Assembly (NCBI GenBank): GCA_014155875.1
Contig: JACEFZ010028299.1
Coordinates: forward strand, 124,001 to 188,000
Source: Cepaea nemoralis
Lineage: Eukaryota; Mollusca; Gastropoda; Stylommatophora; Helicidae
Direction of reading: 5' to 3'
DNA: 64,000 nucleotides
Within the stretch, counting starts at the first letter, position 1. Each line of letters starts with the position of its first letter. The notes under the pieces were generated by a model. That model was not told the DNA's origin, searched no databases, and saw only the letters and a program-made list of their open reading frames with translations. Positions 1 through 9,149 of the stretch are shown in pieces. A program made the translations under genes and the position numbers.

Positions 1-1180
1 TGATTGCGCTAGACTTTTCAACACATAAAACGTGTGATTTGACCTACAAAAGTTAAATAGAACACAAGTTTAAAGATTATTAATAATTAATTTGTATACT
101 TGTACTATTTTGTAATCATTTAACATGACGGAACATATTTTTGAAGTCAGTTTTCATATGACAGTTTGAGACAATCTCGCACGCATAGACGCGCAGACAC
201 TAGCGGGTGTCGCTGATTGGAGGAAAGGGACACACTAGAGAGTTCTCTTTACGGATGAATAGGATGAAAAATCGCAACTCGTCTCACCTTCATAAAGATG
301 TGAATATCTTCACTTAGAAGTGACATACAGGCATCATTGAGGTACCATTAGATTTTGAATTTCAAGGCCTATCTACTGTGGCAGTCTCATTTGTAAATAC
401 TCAAAATTAAATTGATGATGAGACTCACTATTATTATATTTCTAACCTATAGCAACAGTAGCAATACCAACGTGTTCCTTGTCCAATGTCCTTTAATTTG
501 ATATATAATACAATATTTTTTCTACCATTTTAACAATTTTTAGATCATTTTTATGAGACACCCCTATTTCCCATTTTCTGCCATCAATTTCTGCTTGGGC
601 AAAACCCATCATGTCCCATGTTTTGTTTGGCAGCGAATCAGCTAATATACGGTAGTAGTACGTTGTTCGTTTAAAAATAAACAAGCCACAGTAATAGAAG
701 GCAGACTGTCTCAACTTCCAATTTATTGAGCTGCGATAAAATCTCCCACATTTCTCAGGACTTCATTAGTAGTCATTACATTATCATTAACATTACAATA
801 ATATTAATTACATTAGAATGATTAGATCACGACACACACACACACACACAGTTCACACACACAAAATTCAAAACTCCGCTTAGATTTAACGCATACTTCT
901 CGTTGAGATACCGTTGAATTCGTCTTGTCAAGCTGTATCCAACTGTTATGATTTCATAAGTAGAAACCCTATTTTAAAATATTCTCTGCATATGCTATAA
1001 GTATTACTATTACCACTAGTACTTACCACTACTACTACTACTACTACTAGTACTACCAGGTAACATGGAAGAATAACCTCTTGAACCCGCGTTAAAGTTG
1101 TCGTTCGCGATTTTCGCGCTATAGTTTCGCATTTATCTAATTAGATTATGAACATGGAGGAGTGGTGAGCAAAATATCCT
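1..1180. other. unassigned flank with microsatellites
   Basis: I recognise no gene. The sequence is AT-rich. It holds a (CA)n run at 832-850 and a (TAC)n run at 1025-1057. A 73-codon - strand reading frame at 493-714 reads like protein (it contains WDMMGFAQAEIDGRKW) but I cannot assign it to a family; it could be a terminal exon or a transposon scrap. Confidence 0.5.
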
Positions 1181-1181
1181 C

Positions 1182-1182
1182 C

Positions 1183-1214
<32 letters not shown>

Positions 1215-1905
1215 TTCCACGTTTGCCTTTAAGCGTCGTGGAGGAGGAGGGAATAATTGGCGCTCCGACGGCTGGCACTGAATAATGTCATTTAGTCTGA
1301 TTGTACAATGAATTTGATGTTGTCAATCCATTTTCTTCTCTGGCGTCCTCTTGACCATCATCGCAGATGTTCTTTGATATAGGGCCAGTGCTGGTAGTTG
1401 ATGGTGTTGCATTCTAACGAGATGGCCAAACCTTTTGATCTTCTGTATGTCAATAAATGTGGTACAAGGTGTTCATCCCACTGTCTGTCTGATAACAACA
1501 TTTCTCACTTGGTCTCGGATAACTTATATTATTAGCAGCTCTCATCCGGCATCTCATCTCGCAGGTGTTGATTTTACGAAAGTGTTATTTGGATAACGTC
1601 CATTGAGATTGGTAGCATAGGGTCGGTGTGAATATGCTGTTTTTATTATCTGTCGTTTTGCGGACATGGGTATGTTTGGATGTTTCAGTAAGGGTGATAG
1701 TTGATATGAAAGTGCACTAGCTTTTTGACATCTGATTTCGATTGCTCTGTCCAATCTGCCATCTTCTGTGAACATACTTTCAAGTTATTTGAATTCCTTT
1801 AAGTTGTGCTATTTATCTGTATACTTTGTGAACAAGAAGATTTACCAACTTGCAATACTTCGGTTTTGGCTGTATTTATACTCACATTGTATCTGCTGCA
1901 TGTTG
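1182..1905 (-). mobile_element. LINE reverse transcriptase C-terminal fragment with (GAT)n tail
   Basis: On the - strand this reads as the region after the RT catalytic core of a non-LTR retrotransposon. A NTAKTEVLQ-like stretch near 1860 leads into MFTEDGRLDRAIEIRCQKAS at about 1775-1716, then ALLYQL/LLKHPNIP-type sequence. Several frameshifts and stops are present. The 3' end runs into a (CAT/ATG)n microsatellite at 1182-1214, which I read as the element's own tail. It is a dead, 5'-truncated copy; the clade is not resolved. Confidence 0.7.
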
Positions 1906-1911
1906 AACTCA

Positions 1912-1980
1912 GATGACGAAAAGATCAGAAATCAGATTGGTTACATTCTCATCAACAGAAGATTTCGAAATGCCTTAAAT
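1912..1980 (+). pseudogene. LINE endonuclease-domain scrap
   Basis: A 23-codon stretch reads DDEKIRNQIGYILINRRFRN on the + strand. This resembles the QIDYI...RFR block near the end of APE-type endonucleases of non-LTR retrotransposons. It lies in opposite orientation to the flanking LINE fragments, so the area is a composite of broken copies. Confidence 0.5.
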
Positions 1981-2034
1981 ATCGCAAAAACTATTAACCA
2001 AGAGATGGGGCGCATGGCCGAGATGAAGAAGGAA

Positions 2035-2195
2035 AACGAACTCCAACACTGTCTGTCTCTCGCCTTGACTGTACATTCTGTCAGGCTGATGTTCGTCCAT
2101 CTCTTGATGTTATCTTCTCACTTGTATCATTGTCTACCTCTTGCTCTCTTACCCTCAGCCTTGCCTTCCAGTATGGTTTTTATAAGAGTATAATG
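2035..2195 (-). mobile_element. LINE 3' coding scrap, split by a later LINE
   Basis: The - strand encodes a decayed GRQ-YK-EDNIKRW motif followed by a TECTVKARDRQ-like block, typical of the tail after the RT domain in many LINEs. Parallel copies lie at 10070-10216 and 42365-42560. The copy stops at about 2195, where LINE copy E begins, and its missing 3' part (GTGGCCGAAATATT...) reappears at 3036-3100, so copy E landed inside it. Confidence 0.6.
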
Positions 2196-2297
2196 TCTTT
2201 TGGCGTTGGAAATGAGCGGGCTGACAAGCTTGCAGGTAAGGCTAAGGTGAAGAACGGACGCGCTATGGACCAGGCTGACATTCTGAATGCTCTACGT

Positions 2298-2710
2298 CAG
2301 TGGTTCTCAAACTTTTTTGGCCCGTTCCCCCCTTCACCATATTTTTAGGACGTCAGTCCCCCCTCACCATATTTTTAGAACGTCATTCCCCCCTTTTCGT
2401 ATTTCCTCCCTAAAAATTCCCCACTGTCCCTACACAGTATACGTAATAATTGAAGCTAAATTTAATAGCACATACTAAAACAAATCTAGACATCTACATA
2501 AAACGTGATTTGTGGATCTACTTACGTTATAAAATGAATTTCAGAAGGGTGATACGTACAGAACCGTAAAGTATGAAGGGAAAAACAATATCAAGTAATC
2601 GGTTCTTGTATTAACGCGATCTTGAAATAATCTTCATTTCCCCCCCCCCCCCCCTGGAAACCCCAAAATTCCCCCCTAGGGGGGAATTCCCCACCGGTTG
2701 AGAACCACTG
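2298..2710. mobile_element. non-autonomous hAT (Charlie-like) MITE
   Basis: 413 bp, beginning CAGTGGTTCTCAAAC and ending GGTTGAGAACCACTG. These terminal inverted repeats match the classic hAT-Charlie type. The 8-bp flanks are CTCTACGT (2290-2297) and CTCTACGA (2711-2718), an 8-bp TSD with one change, fitting the hAT preference for central TA. The interior has an imperfect ~36-bp duplication (CCCCCCTCACCATATTTTTA-like) and a C-run at 2641-2654. No transposase is present. Confidence 0.88.
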
Positions 2711-2803
2711 CTCTACGAGAAGTAAGACCTGCGGGATTTGCTGAGGAGGGGATCCGAGCACTTATGGACTGAATGGTTCGATGTGCCCTGAGGATGATCT
2801 GTC

Positions 2804-2832
2804 GACTAACTAACTAACTAAACTAACTAACT

Positions 2833-2875
<43 letters not shown>

Positions 2876-2995
2876 ACTAACTAACTAAACTAATTAACTA
2901 AACTAACTAACTAAACTAAACTAAACTAACTAACCAACCAACCAACCAACCAACCTTCCAACCAACCAACGTTCCAACCAACCAACCAACAAACC

Positions 2996-3026
<31 letters not shown>

Positions 3027-3028
3027 CA
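2804..3028 (+). repeat. expanded (TAAC)n LINE tail
   Basis: About 225 bp of CTAA units with AACTAAACTAAC and CAACC variants, directly continuous with the 3' end of copy E. Other copies of the same LINE carry only 4-6 units, so this is a tail-seeded microsatellite expansion. Confidence 0.9.
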
Positions 3029-3239
3029 AACTTTTGACGTGGCCGAAATATTCCAATTGCCTCCTCTTTGTTTCTTTCATTAATTCTCTCTTGGGACGCA
3101 GAGGTGTTTCCAAGGCACCAGGACCGGTTTATATACTGGCCAAGACCTATTGACGCGTCCTCGTCGAGCGTCCTGGGCAACAGATCCCTTCGGGGTCCTG
3201 GCTAAAGTCAGTAGGATCGCCGATTCTTCCGAAGTCGGA

Positions 3240-4426
3240 GAGTTAGTTAGTTAGTTAGTTAGTCGACACATCATCCTCATTGCACATCGAATTATTCAGT
3301 CCATAAGTGCTAGGATCCCCTCCTCAGCAATTCCCACAGCGTGTAGCGGCTCACAACACCAGTTCTGTGTTGGTTAATCAATCTTCTTTGGCTTCCTACG
3401 TAGTGTTCTTGTTTGGCAACACCTCTTTTAATTTGCAGTTCTCGCAGTCTGACTATGGTTTTAGAATCGCCGTCATCGCTCGGTTCTCGCAACAATCTTA
3501 CTTCTCGTAGAGCATTCAGAATGTCAGCCTGGTCCATAGTGCCATGTGGCGGGCACACACCAAAAGAAGATACGCAAAGGGGAAAAAGGGAGTTTTCCTT
3601 TAGGACACCAAACTGAGCGATCACCACGAAAACCCAAGGAAGCTTAAGACGTCACAGGACAACAAACAAGAGACGTTGTGCGATTCTGCGAATGCGCGGA
3701 TGTGTTTTCGTGAAGCCCGTGTTCGGTGAATATCTGGATGCAATGATTGCGAGATTCAGCAAGTAAAGAACAGGAGGAGCAATCTTTGGACGAGGAAACG
3801 ATCGATGATCAATGGAAGGACCTAAAGCACAGAACCTAGACCAATCCTGAATTCGGAACAGCGAAATAGAAAACTACCATTCAATGTGAAATTAGATGTG
3901 ATAGGGAGATTATTCGTAGACAATCGATAAATGCCGACCCTGTCTAAAAGGGCAGTTTATTAGTCTAGAAGGCTCAAGCCTATTATTGTTATCCAGGACA
4001 TTATTAAACGTGTCTTATGGTTCGCCTGGATTGCGTCAGTTTGTTTTCGCTTTGTGTTCCAGAAGTTCAGGTGAGAAGTTAATGTTTTCCTTGTACTCCC
4101 GCATGCCCTGGCACGAAGATGAAACTAATCTTGCCAGCCGAGACCGCTCCAGAGGCAGCAACCATTCTCTTCTGATCCACCCCATCTCTATCCTCTTGAG
4201 CATACCCATTGAGTCACTAAGGAAACATGCCCTAGTGAATGTCTGTGTCTCGAGCCATGTTATTGCTTTACTTACTGCCATGACTTCCATACTCTGGCTA
4301 CTTGTGGTCCCAGGAAAAGCACCAGAGTCCTCCTTCACAATTCTCCCTCCGGCCTGCGCCGTAAAAGCCCATGAGCTTCTCACATGTCGGACGACAGACC
4401 CATCTGTGTATATGACAGTGGCGAGG
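3240..4426 (-). mobile_element. I/Nimb-type LINE, copy A (broken)
   Basis: The 3' tail (TTAG)n is at 3240-3262, followed on the - strand by the family 3' UTR and C-terminal coding part to about 3539. Between about 3540 and 4085 an unrelated ~545-bp stretch replaces roughly 65 bp of the element. The RNase H coding part resumes at 4086 (PGHAG region missing, SDSMGMLKRIEMGW and VIYTDGSVVRHVRSSWAFTA readable) and ends near 4426. Frames are broken. The intervening ~545 bp has no recognised content. Confidence 0.75.
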
Positions 4427-4582
4427 AACAACTAGTCTGCACACCAATAAGCCAGACATGGGACAACGGATACTCACGCAAACCTCAGGTCCTGTATGAT
4501 ATCACACTGACATACAGGACTTCGCGTTGGAGCTCAAGCCACGAACACAAGCAAGCAAACATTAATTCTCTCTTCGTTTCAG

Positions 4583-4665
4583 GTTTTGTAACTCTTGCTC
4601 ACTTTCTGCTAGTAACACCGTATCGTCAGCATACCTAAGATTGTGTATTATTCTTCCATTGTTAT
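4583..4665 (-). mobile_element. short LINE RT scrap
   Basis: About 80 bp matches the 42365-43065 LINE (TTTTGTAACTCTTGCTCACT block, coding for ES-EQELQN on the - strand, adjoining the YADDT region). It is only a fragment. Confidence 0.55.
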
Positions 4666-4677
4666 ATTATTTAAAAA

Positions 4678-4890
4678 AAATTTAGTTGCATGTCCTTCAC
4701 AGGACGTAGCAGTCAACCCCAGCATTTTCTCTGTTCGTGATTCCTGGGCAAATTTTACGTTCAGTAGTCTGTCATTGCTTTCTGAACGATCGACACCTAT
4801 ACCATTTTCGAAAAAACCAGCACCGCTGTGTTTCGAACCCGGGTATACGGGCTCACAAACCGCATTCGCAAGCCATTAGCCACAAAATGT
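4678..4890 (-). mobile_element. SINE-C copy
   Basis: One of six copies here of a tRNA-headed SINE that I call SINE-C (others at 15930, 37855, 39275, 55640 and 55917). Shared blocks are the tail AGTTGCATATCCTTTACAGG (reverse sense), a core with TAGTTTGCCATTGCTTTCTG, and a head with a B-box-like GTTTCGAACCCGGG. This copy is diverged. Confidence 0.7.
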
Positions 4891-5161
4891 CTCAGGCGAA
4901 GTCACATATAGCCGGCCTCGGCAAAAAATCTGGAGTCGGTTGCCTATATCAACATGCCTGGCTGGCGTTCTTGTCTACCGGGAGCCGGGACATATCGTCA
5001 ACAACTTATTTCTTTACTTCGCCTCCGTTGTTTGTGATCTCATTTTAAGCACTGATGTATCCGATTGATTATATATCTAGGCGTTAAGTGTAATAACTGT
5101 TGCTTTGAAGCGTCGTCTACTGATGATAAATTGTTGGCGATGTTTGAGGACAATGACAAAT

Positions 5162-7922
5162 AGTTAGTTAGTTAGTTAGTCGACAGATCATCCTCGTTGC
5201 ACATCGAACCATTCAGTCCATAAGTGCTCGGATCCCCTCCTCAGCAAATCCCGCAGCGTGTAGCGGCTAACGACGCCAGTTCTGTGTTGGTTTATCAATC
5301 TTCTTTGGCTTCCTGCGTAGTGTTCTTGTTTGGCCACCCCTCTTTTAATTTGCTGCTCTCGCAGTCTGGCCATTGTTGTAGATTCACAGTCATCACTTGG
5401 TTCTTGCAAAAAGTCTCACTTCTCGTAGAGCATTCAGAATGTCGGCCTGGTCCATGGCGCGTCCGCCCTCCACAGTAGCCTCACCTGCGAGCTTGTCAGC
5501 CCGCTCATTTCCTTGTACTCCCGCATGACCTGGCACGAAGATGAAACTAATCTTTGCCAGCCGAGACCGCTCCAGAGGCAGCAACCATTCTCTTCGGATC
5601 GACCCCTCCTCTATCCTCTTGATCATGTTCATTGAGTCGCTAAGGAAACAAGCCCTAGTGAATGTCTGTGTCTCGAGCCATGTTATTGCTTTACTTACTG
5701 CCATGACTTCCATGGTCAGGCTACTTGTGGTTTCAGTGAAAGCACCAGAGTCCTCCTTCACAATTCTCCCTCCGGCCCGAGCTGTAAAGGCCCATGAGCT
5801 TCTCACATGTCGGACGACCGACCCATCTGTGTAGATGACCGCGTCACTGTCTAGCGAATTCTCGAAAATAAACGCTTGTACTTCAGCCTCAACAGCAGCC
5901 GGATTTTCTTGTCTGCATTTTCTATCTAGTTGGATGCAAACTGAAAAGGATGTGTAGAAGTCTGTTGGCACTTGCACCCACTCCTCGCCAGGTTCTAAGT
6001 CCTCAAGTGAACACACCTGTTGAAGAATGTCCTCGGCTTGACCCATCCACGACCGTCCTCTTTTTAACCTGCTGCCCTTCACCTTCCTAATTTCACTATG
6101 CAGTGGATGCTGTGTGTTTGCGTTAATTCTGAGGTAGGCACGTGCCCTGCAAACTTGCATTCTCTCTTCAATGGTTGGAAAATCAAGAAGGTAGCGCATC
6201 GCCCTGCATGCTGTATCTCTTGTACATCCAAGAATAATGCGCATAGCTTCATTCTGTATCCTTTCCATCCTTTCTATCTGCTTATGGCTGACAGTCAGGA
6301 TTGCCATTGCATACTCCAAAACAGACATGACCAGCCCCTCGTACAGAAGATATAGATGGCGCTGCTCACAGTTTGCTGCCGCCATCACCCGCATCGCTGC
6401 CAAACCCCGCTTGGCCTTTGTTATCACCTGGTCTATGTGCACATTATAAGCAAGGCTTCGATCAAACCGTATCCCCAGGTAATTCATTGCCTGCGTTCTT
6501 TCCACCGTCTCTGAACACAGCATTACAGTTGGTGTTGGATTGTTGACAATATGATTATTCAACGAGAACCAAGTCACTGTTGCCTTTGTTGGGTTGACCA
6601 TTGCCCCAGCTTCATCACACCAAGTACTTATGCGATTGAGTTCGGTTTGTAGTTCCACAGCAACCTCCTCTCTATCCTTACCCTGACGATACATTAAAAC
6701 ATCATCGGCATATGACAATGTCCTGCCAGGTCCAGTGATCTGCTCACTGGTGATTCTCACTGTGTAGGCGTTGAACAGTACCGGAGATAATGGTGATCCC
6801 TGTGGTAGGCCAGGATATATTGTTGTTGAGTCCGAAGTCCAACTGCCACATCTAAAAACTACTTTCCGTTGGAAGAGAGCTGCAGCGATCCAACTAAGGA
6901 GGAATGGACTTACGTTTAGTTCAAGAAGCTGAAACATTAAAAAATCCAGTGGTACTCTGTTGTATGCGTCCTCAAGATCAATCGCTGCAGCAACGGTTTC
7001 AGTGCCTGAGTGGAAACCTTCATAGACATCGTGGGCAAAGACTGCTGCATTGGTCCAGGTTTCTCTTTTTGGACGGTACCCACCCAGGGTAGGTGGGAAA
7101 ACACCTTGCCTCTCTAGTTGGCTTGATATTTTCCTGGCAATTACCTTCTCCAGCAGCTTGCCTATTGTATTCTGCATGGTTATAATTCGATATCCCTGAA
7201 TTTTCTTGTGGTCTTTGTCAGGCTTCGGCAAGGGAATCAGATAGCTGTGTAACCATTCCTCCTTGATGCTAGCACTCCCTATACTGTTGTTGTACATGTC
7301 TGCTAGTTTCTCTAGCTCATTGTCGGTACACCTATTTATGTCGTCGTATCTTATGCCATCAGGACCTGGAGCACTGTTTTTTGATCGTCGAAGCACAACC
7401 TTGATTTCTTTCACTGTCACTGTGTCTTCATCCGAAGTGTTCTGGGCCTTGCATCTGTCTGAGGTGACCTCCTTGGCCAGATTCCGGCCTCCCACGTCTG
7501 TCTGGTTGCTCTGCTCAAGGTAGCGTTCAAAGAGGGCTTTGCCCTTGTCCTCGTCAGTCCTCTGCCAGATGAGGTCAGCACCTTGGAAGTCAGAAATGCT
7601 CTTATTCTTGACTACACCACTCATGCTTTTATGTAGTCGCCAGAACAATTTCAGTGACTTGTCTGTGCTTACTCTTTGACACACCTCTGCCCATTTTTCG
7701 CTTTTAACCACCGTGACCAGTTTTTTGAAATAGCTTACTTTTGTGTGCATCTCTCTTTCTAAGTGCAAGCAGGGACTAGGATGACCAGCTCTGTTCTTCT
7801 TGGCATTTTGCCATCTCCTTACAGCACTACGCTTATCCACCCAAGCCTTCTCCACCTCGAAACTCCACCACGGTGGCTGCTCCCAGCTTTTTTTCCTTTT
7901 CTTCCTGCCCTGAAACGTCACT
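5162..7922 (-). mobile_element. I/Nimb-type LINE, copy B, with exact 13-bp TSD
   Basis: A 2761-bp non-LTR retrotransposon insertion flanked by perfect 13-bp copies of GACAATGACAAAT (5149-5161 and 7923-7935). The 3' end carries a short (TTAG/CTAA)n tail directly against the TSD. The 5' end is truncated: the element starts in the linker upstream of the RT, so the endonuclease and any ORF1 are missing. The reading frame from RT to RNase H is open throughout. An uninterrupted frame and an unblemished TSD indicate the youngest of the five copies. Assignment to the I/Nimb group rests on the RNase H domain C-terminal to the RT and the TAA-like tandem tail. Confidence 0.9.
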
Positions 7923-7942
7923 GACAATGACAAATGTCTCAA
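5393..7942 (-). CDS. LINE reverse transcriptase-RNase H (5'-truncated ORF2)
   Basis: An 849-codon open frame. Its first codons (to about 7922) are host flank, so the nominal Met is not the original start. It encodes the RNA-directed DNA polymerase of an I/Nimb-type LINE, which would copy element RNA at a nicked target. Domains in order: linker with PPWWSFEVEKAW (about residues 22-35); RT from about 175 with SAPGPDGIRYDDI, LPKPDKDHKKIQGYR, AAIDLEDAYNRVP, GLPQGSPLSPVLF and the catalytic YADDVLMY; thumb with NYLGIRFD; then RNase H from about 715 with YTDGS, ME, SDS and PGHAG...NERAD, i.e. all acidic residues and the His. No APE endonuclease is present, so this copy could not act alone. The homologous copy C is full of frameshifts, which makes this intact frame notable. 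Confidence 0.88.
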   Translation of the reverse strand: MRHLSLSVTFQGRKKRKKSWEQPPWWSFEVEKAWVDKRSAVRRWQNAKKNRAGHPSPCLHLEREMHTKVSYFKKLVTVVKSEKWAEVCQRVSTDKSLKLFWRLHKSMSGVVKNKSISDFQGADLIWQRTDEDKGKALFERYLEQSNQTDVGGRNLAKEVTSDRCKAQNTSDEDTVTVKEIKVVLRRSKNSAPGPDGIRYDDINRCTDNELEKLADMYNNSIGSASIKEEWLHSYLIPLPKPDKDHKKIQGYRIITMQNTIGKLLEKVIARKISSQLERQGVFPPTLGGYRPKRETWTNAAVFAHDVYEGFHSGTETVAAAIDLEDAYNRVPLDFLMFQLLELNVSPFLLSWIAAALFQRKVVFRCGSWTSDSTTIYPGLPQGSPLSPVLFNAYTVRITSEQITGPGRTLSYADDVLMYRQGKDREEVAVELQTELNRISTWCDEAGAMVNPTKATVTWFSLNNHIVNNPTPTVMLCSETVERTQAMNYLGIRFDRSLAYNVHIDQVITKAKRGLAAMRVMAAANCEQRHLYLLYEGLVMSVLEYAMAILTVSHKQIERMERIQNEAMRIILGCTRDTACRAMRYLLDFPTIEERMQVCRARAYLRINANTQHPLHSEIRKVKGSRLKRGRSWMGQAEDILQQVCSLEDLEPGEEWVQVPTDFYTSFSVCIQLDRKCRQENPAAVEAEVQAFIFENSLDSDAVIYTDGSVVRHVRSSWAFTARAGGRIVKEDSGAFTETTSSLTMEVMAVSKAITWLETQTFTRACFLSDSMNMIKRIEEGSIRREWLLPLERSRLAKISFIFVPGHAGVQGNERADKLAGEATVEGGRAMDQADILNALREVRLFARTK

Positions 7943-8050
7943 ATGACTGCTTCTTCTTCAAGCTTCTTTCTTGCTGTTGAGTTGACTGTTGACCGTTGTC
8001 AAACTAAAATCAAAAATCAAACATAATTACTATACTATATTTATTACATT

Positions 8051-8150
8051 CTTCTTCTTCTTCTTCTTCTTCTTCTTCTTCTTCTTCTTCTTCTTCTTCT
8101 TCTTCTTCTTCTTCTTCTTCTTCTTCTTCTTCTTCTTCTTCTTCTTCTTC
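8051..8150 (-). repeat. (GAA)n / (TTC)n microsatellite
   Basis: About 33 uninterrupted TTC units on the + strand (GAA on the element's strand), at the 3' end of the LINE fragment. It probably grew from the LINE's simple-sequence tail. Pure GAA/TTC tracts of this length can form triplex structures. Confidence 0.95.
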
Positions 8151-8660
8151 AGCGTTCCGTGCCATTGAGGTTCTTTGCTGCAAATACAATCCGTCTCCAT
8201 TCGTCTCTCTGGTGGACCTTCTCTTGCCAGTTGCTGATTCCAAGTGCTTGTAAGTCTGTATATATATTATCTCTCCACCGTTTTCTTGGTCTACCTCGGG
8301 GTCTACGGTCATTTATTCCCTGAGTGTAAGCGAGTTTTGTTTCCCTATTATCTTCCATTCTTTCTAATATGCCCCAGCCATTGTAGTCTATTATCCTTCA
8401 TGATATCAGTGATTAGCGGGGACTTAAACAGATCATAAATGTCTTTGTTACTTCTTCTTTTCCACTCTCCACTTTGTGTATCCCTAATGGGCCCAAAGAT
8501 GCGTCTTAAGACTTTGTTCTCAAAGGTTTGTAGCAAGGCTTCGTCTCCTTTCGTTGTACTCCAGGTTTCAGAGCCATACAGCACAACTGGTCTGATCAGT
8601 GTTTTGTATATTGTGATTTTGGTGTTACGAGATAGCGCCTTTGATTTTAGTAGATGTTGA
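8051..8660 (-). mobile_element. LINE C-terminal fragment with (GAA)n tail
   Basis: On the - strand two frames with a frameshift near 8355 encode the LINE post-RT tail: MLYGSETWSTTKGDEALLQT (8584 downward), NRLQWLGHIRKNGR, then RRPRGRPRKRWRDNIYTDLQ and EWRRIVFAAKNLNGTER before a stop. The element ends GGAACGC-T directly joined to a 100-bp (GAA)n tract. That 3' end resembles the 3' end of the (GAA)-tailed SINE module found elsewhere here, so this family is a candidate supplier of its retrotransposition machinery (inference). Confidence 0.75.
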
Positions 8661-8894
8661 GGTGTATTACATTACTAACTATATTTATTTAAATTAAATT
8701 ACTAATTTAAATAGTGTGAAGATGAACTGATGAAGGAAGTCGCAGGTGACTAACTAATAATATTACATGTAACTATACTGTAGTAATGATAAATCAACAA
8801 CAACAGAAAGGGAAATTGGTCACCTTTCAATCATTCAATGCCGTCTCCACAATGAAGGTTGGCTGCAATGGATATCTTCAACACTGTCTGTCTC

Positions 8895-9136
8895 GTTTGC
8901 GAGAACCAAGTGATGACTGTGAATCTACAACCAGGGCCAGACTACGAGAACAACAAATTTAAAGAGGGGTGGCCAAACAAGAACACTACGCAGGAAGCCA
9001 AAGAAGATTGATAAACCAACACAGAACTGGTGTTGTTAGCCACTACATGCTGCGGGATTTGCTGAGAGGGGATTTGAGCACTTATGGACTGAATGGTTCA
9101 ATGTGCAATGAGGATGATCTGTCGACTAACTAACTA
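8895..9136 (+). mobile_element. I/Nimb-type LINE, copy D (3' end only)
   Basis: 242 bp of the family 3' end, from GTTTGCGAGAACCAAGTGAT to the (CTAA)n tail. It is flanked by perfect 12-bp ACTGTCTGTCTC copies at 8883-8894 and 9137-9148. The target was an older LINE scrap of the kind at 2035-2195 (AACACTGTCTGTCTC). This is a severely 5'-truncated insertion. Confidence 0.85.
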
Positions 9137-9149
9137 ACTGTCTGTCTCT

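Larger units (their letters stand above)
2200..3030 (+). mobile_element. I/Nimb-type LINE, copy E (5'-truncated 3' end)
   Basis: The copy begins inside the RNase H region (GNERADKLAGKA) and continues to the family 3' end (GAGGATGATCTGTCGACTAAC). It is interrupted by a hAT element at 2298-2710 and lacks about 165 bp seen in copy D just before CTGCGGGATTT. The flanks CTTTTGGCG (left) and CTTTTGACG (right) look like a TSD with one mismatch. The tail is a greatly enlarged (TAAC)n run. Order of events: old LINE scrap, then copy E, then the hAT. Confidence 0.75.

Noticed and set aside
2640..2700. Regulatory C/G-rich element at the C-run and CCCCTAGGGGGG palindrome
   Set aside because: It lies inside the hAT MITE and is explained by that element's own sequence.
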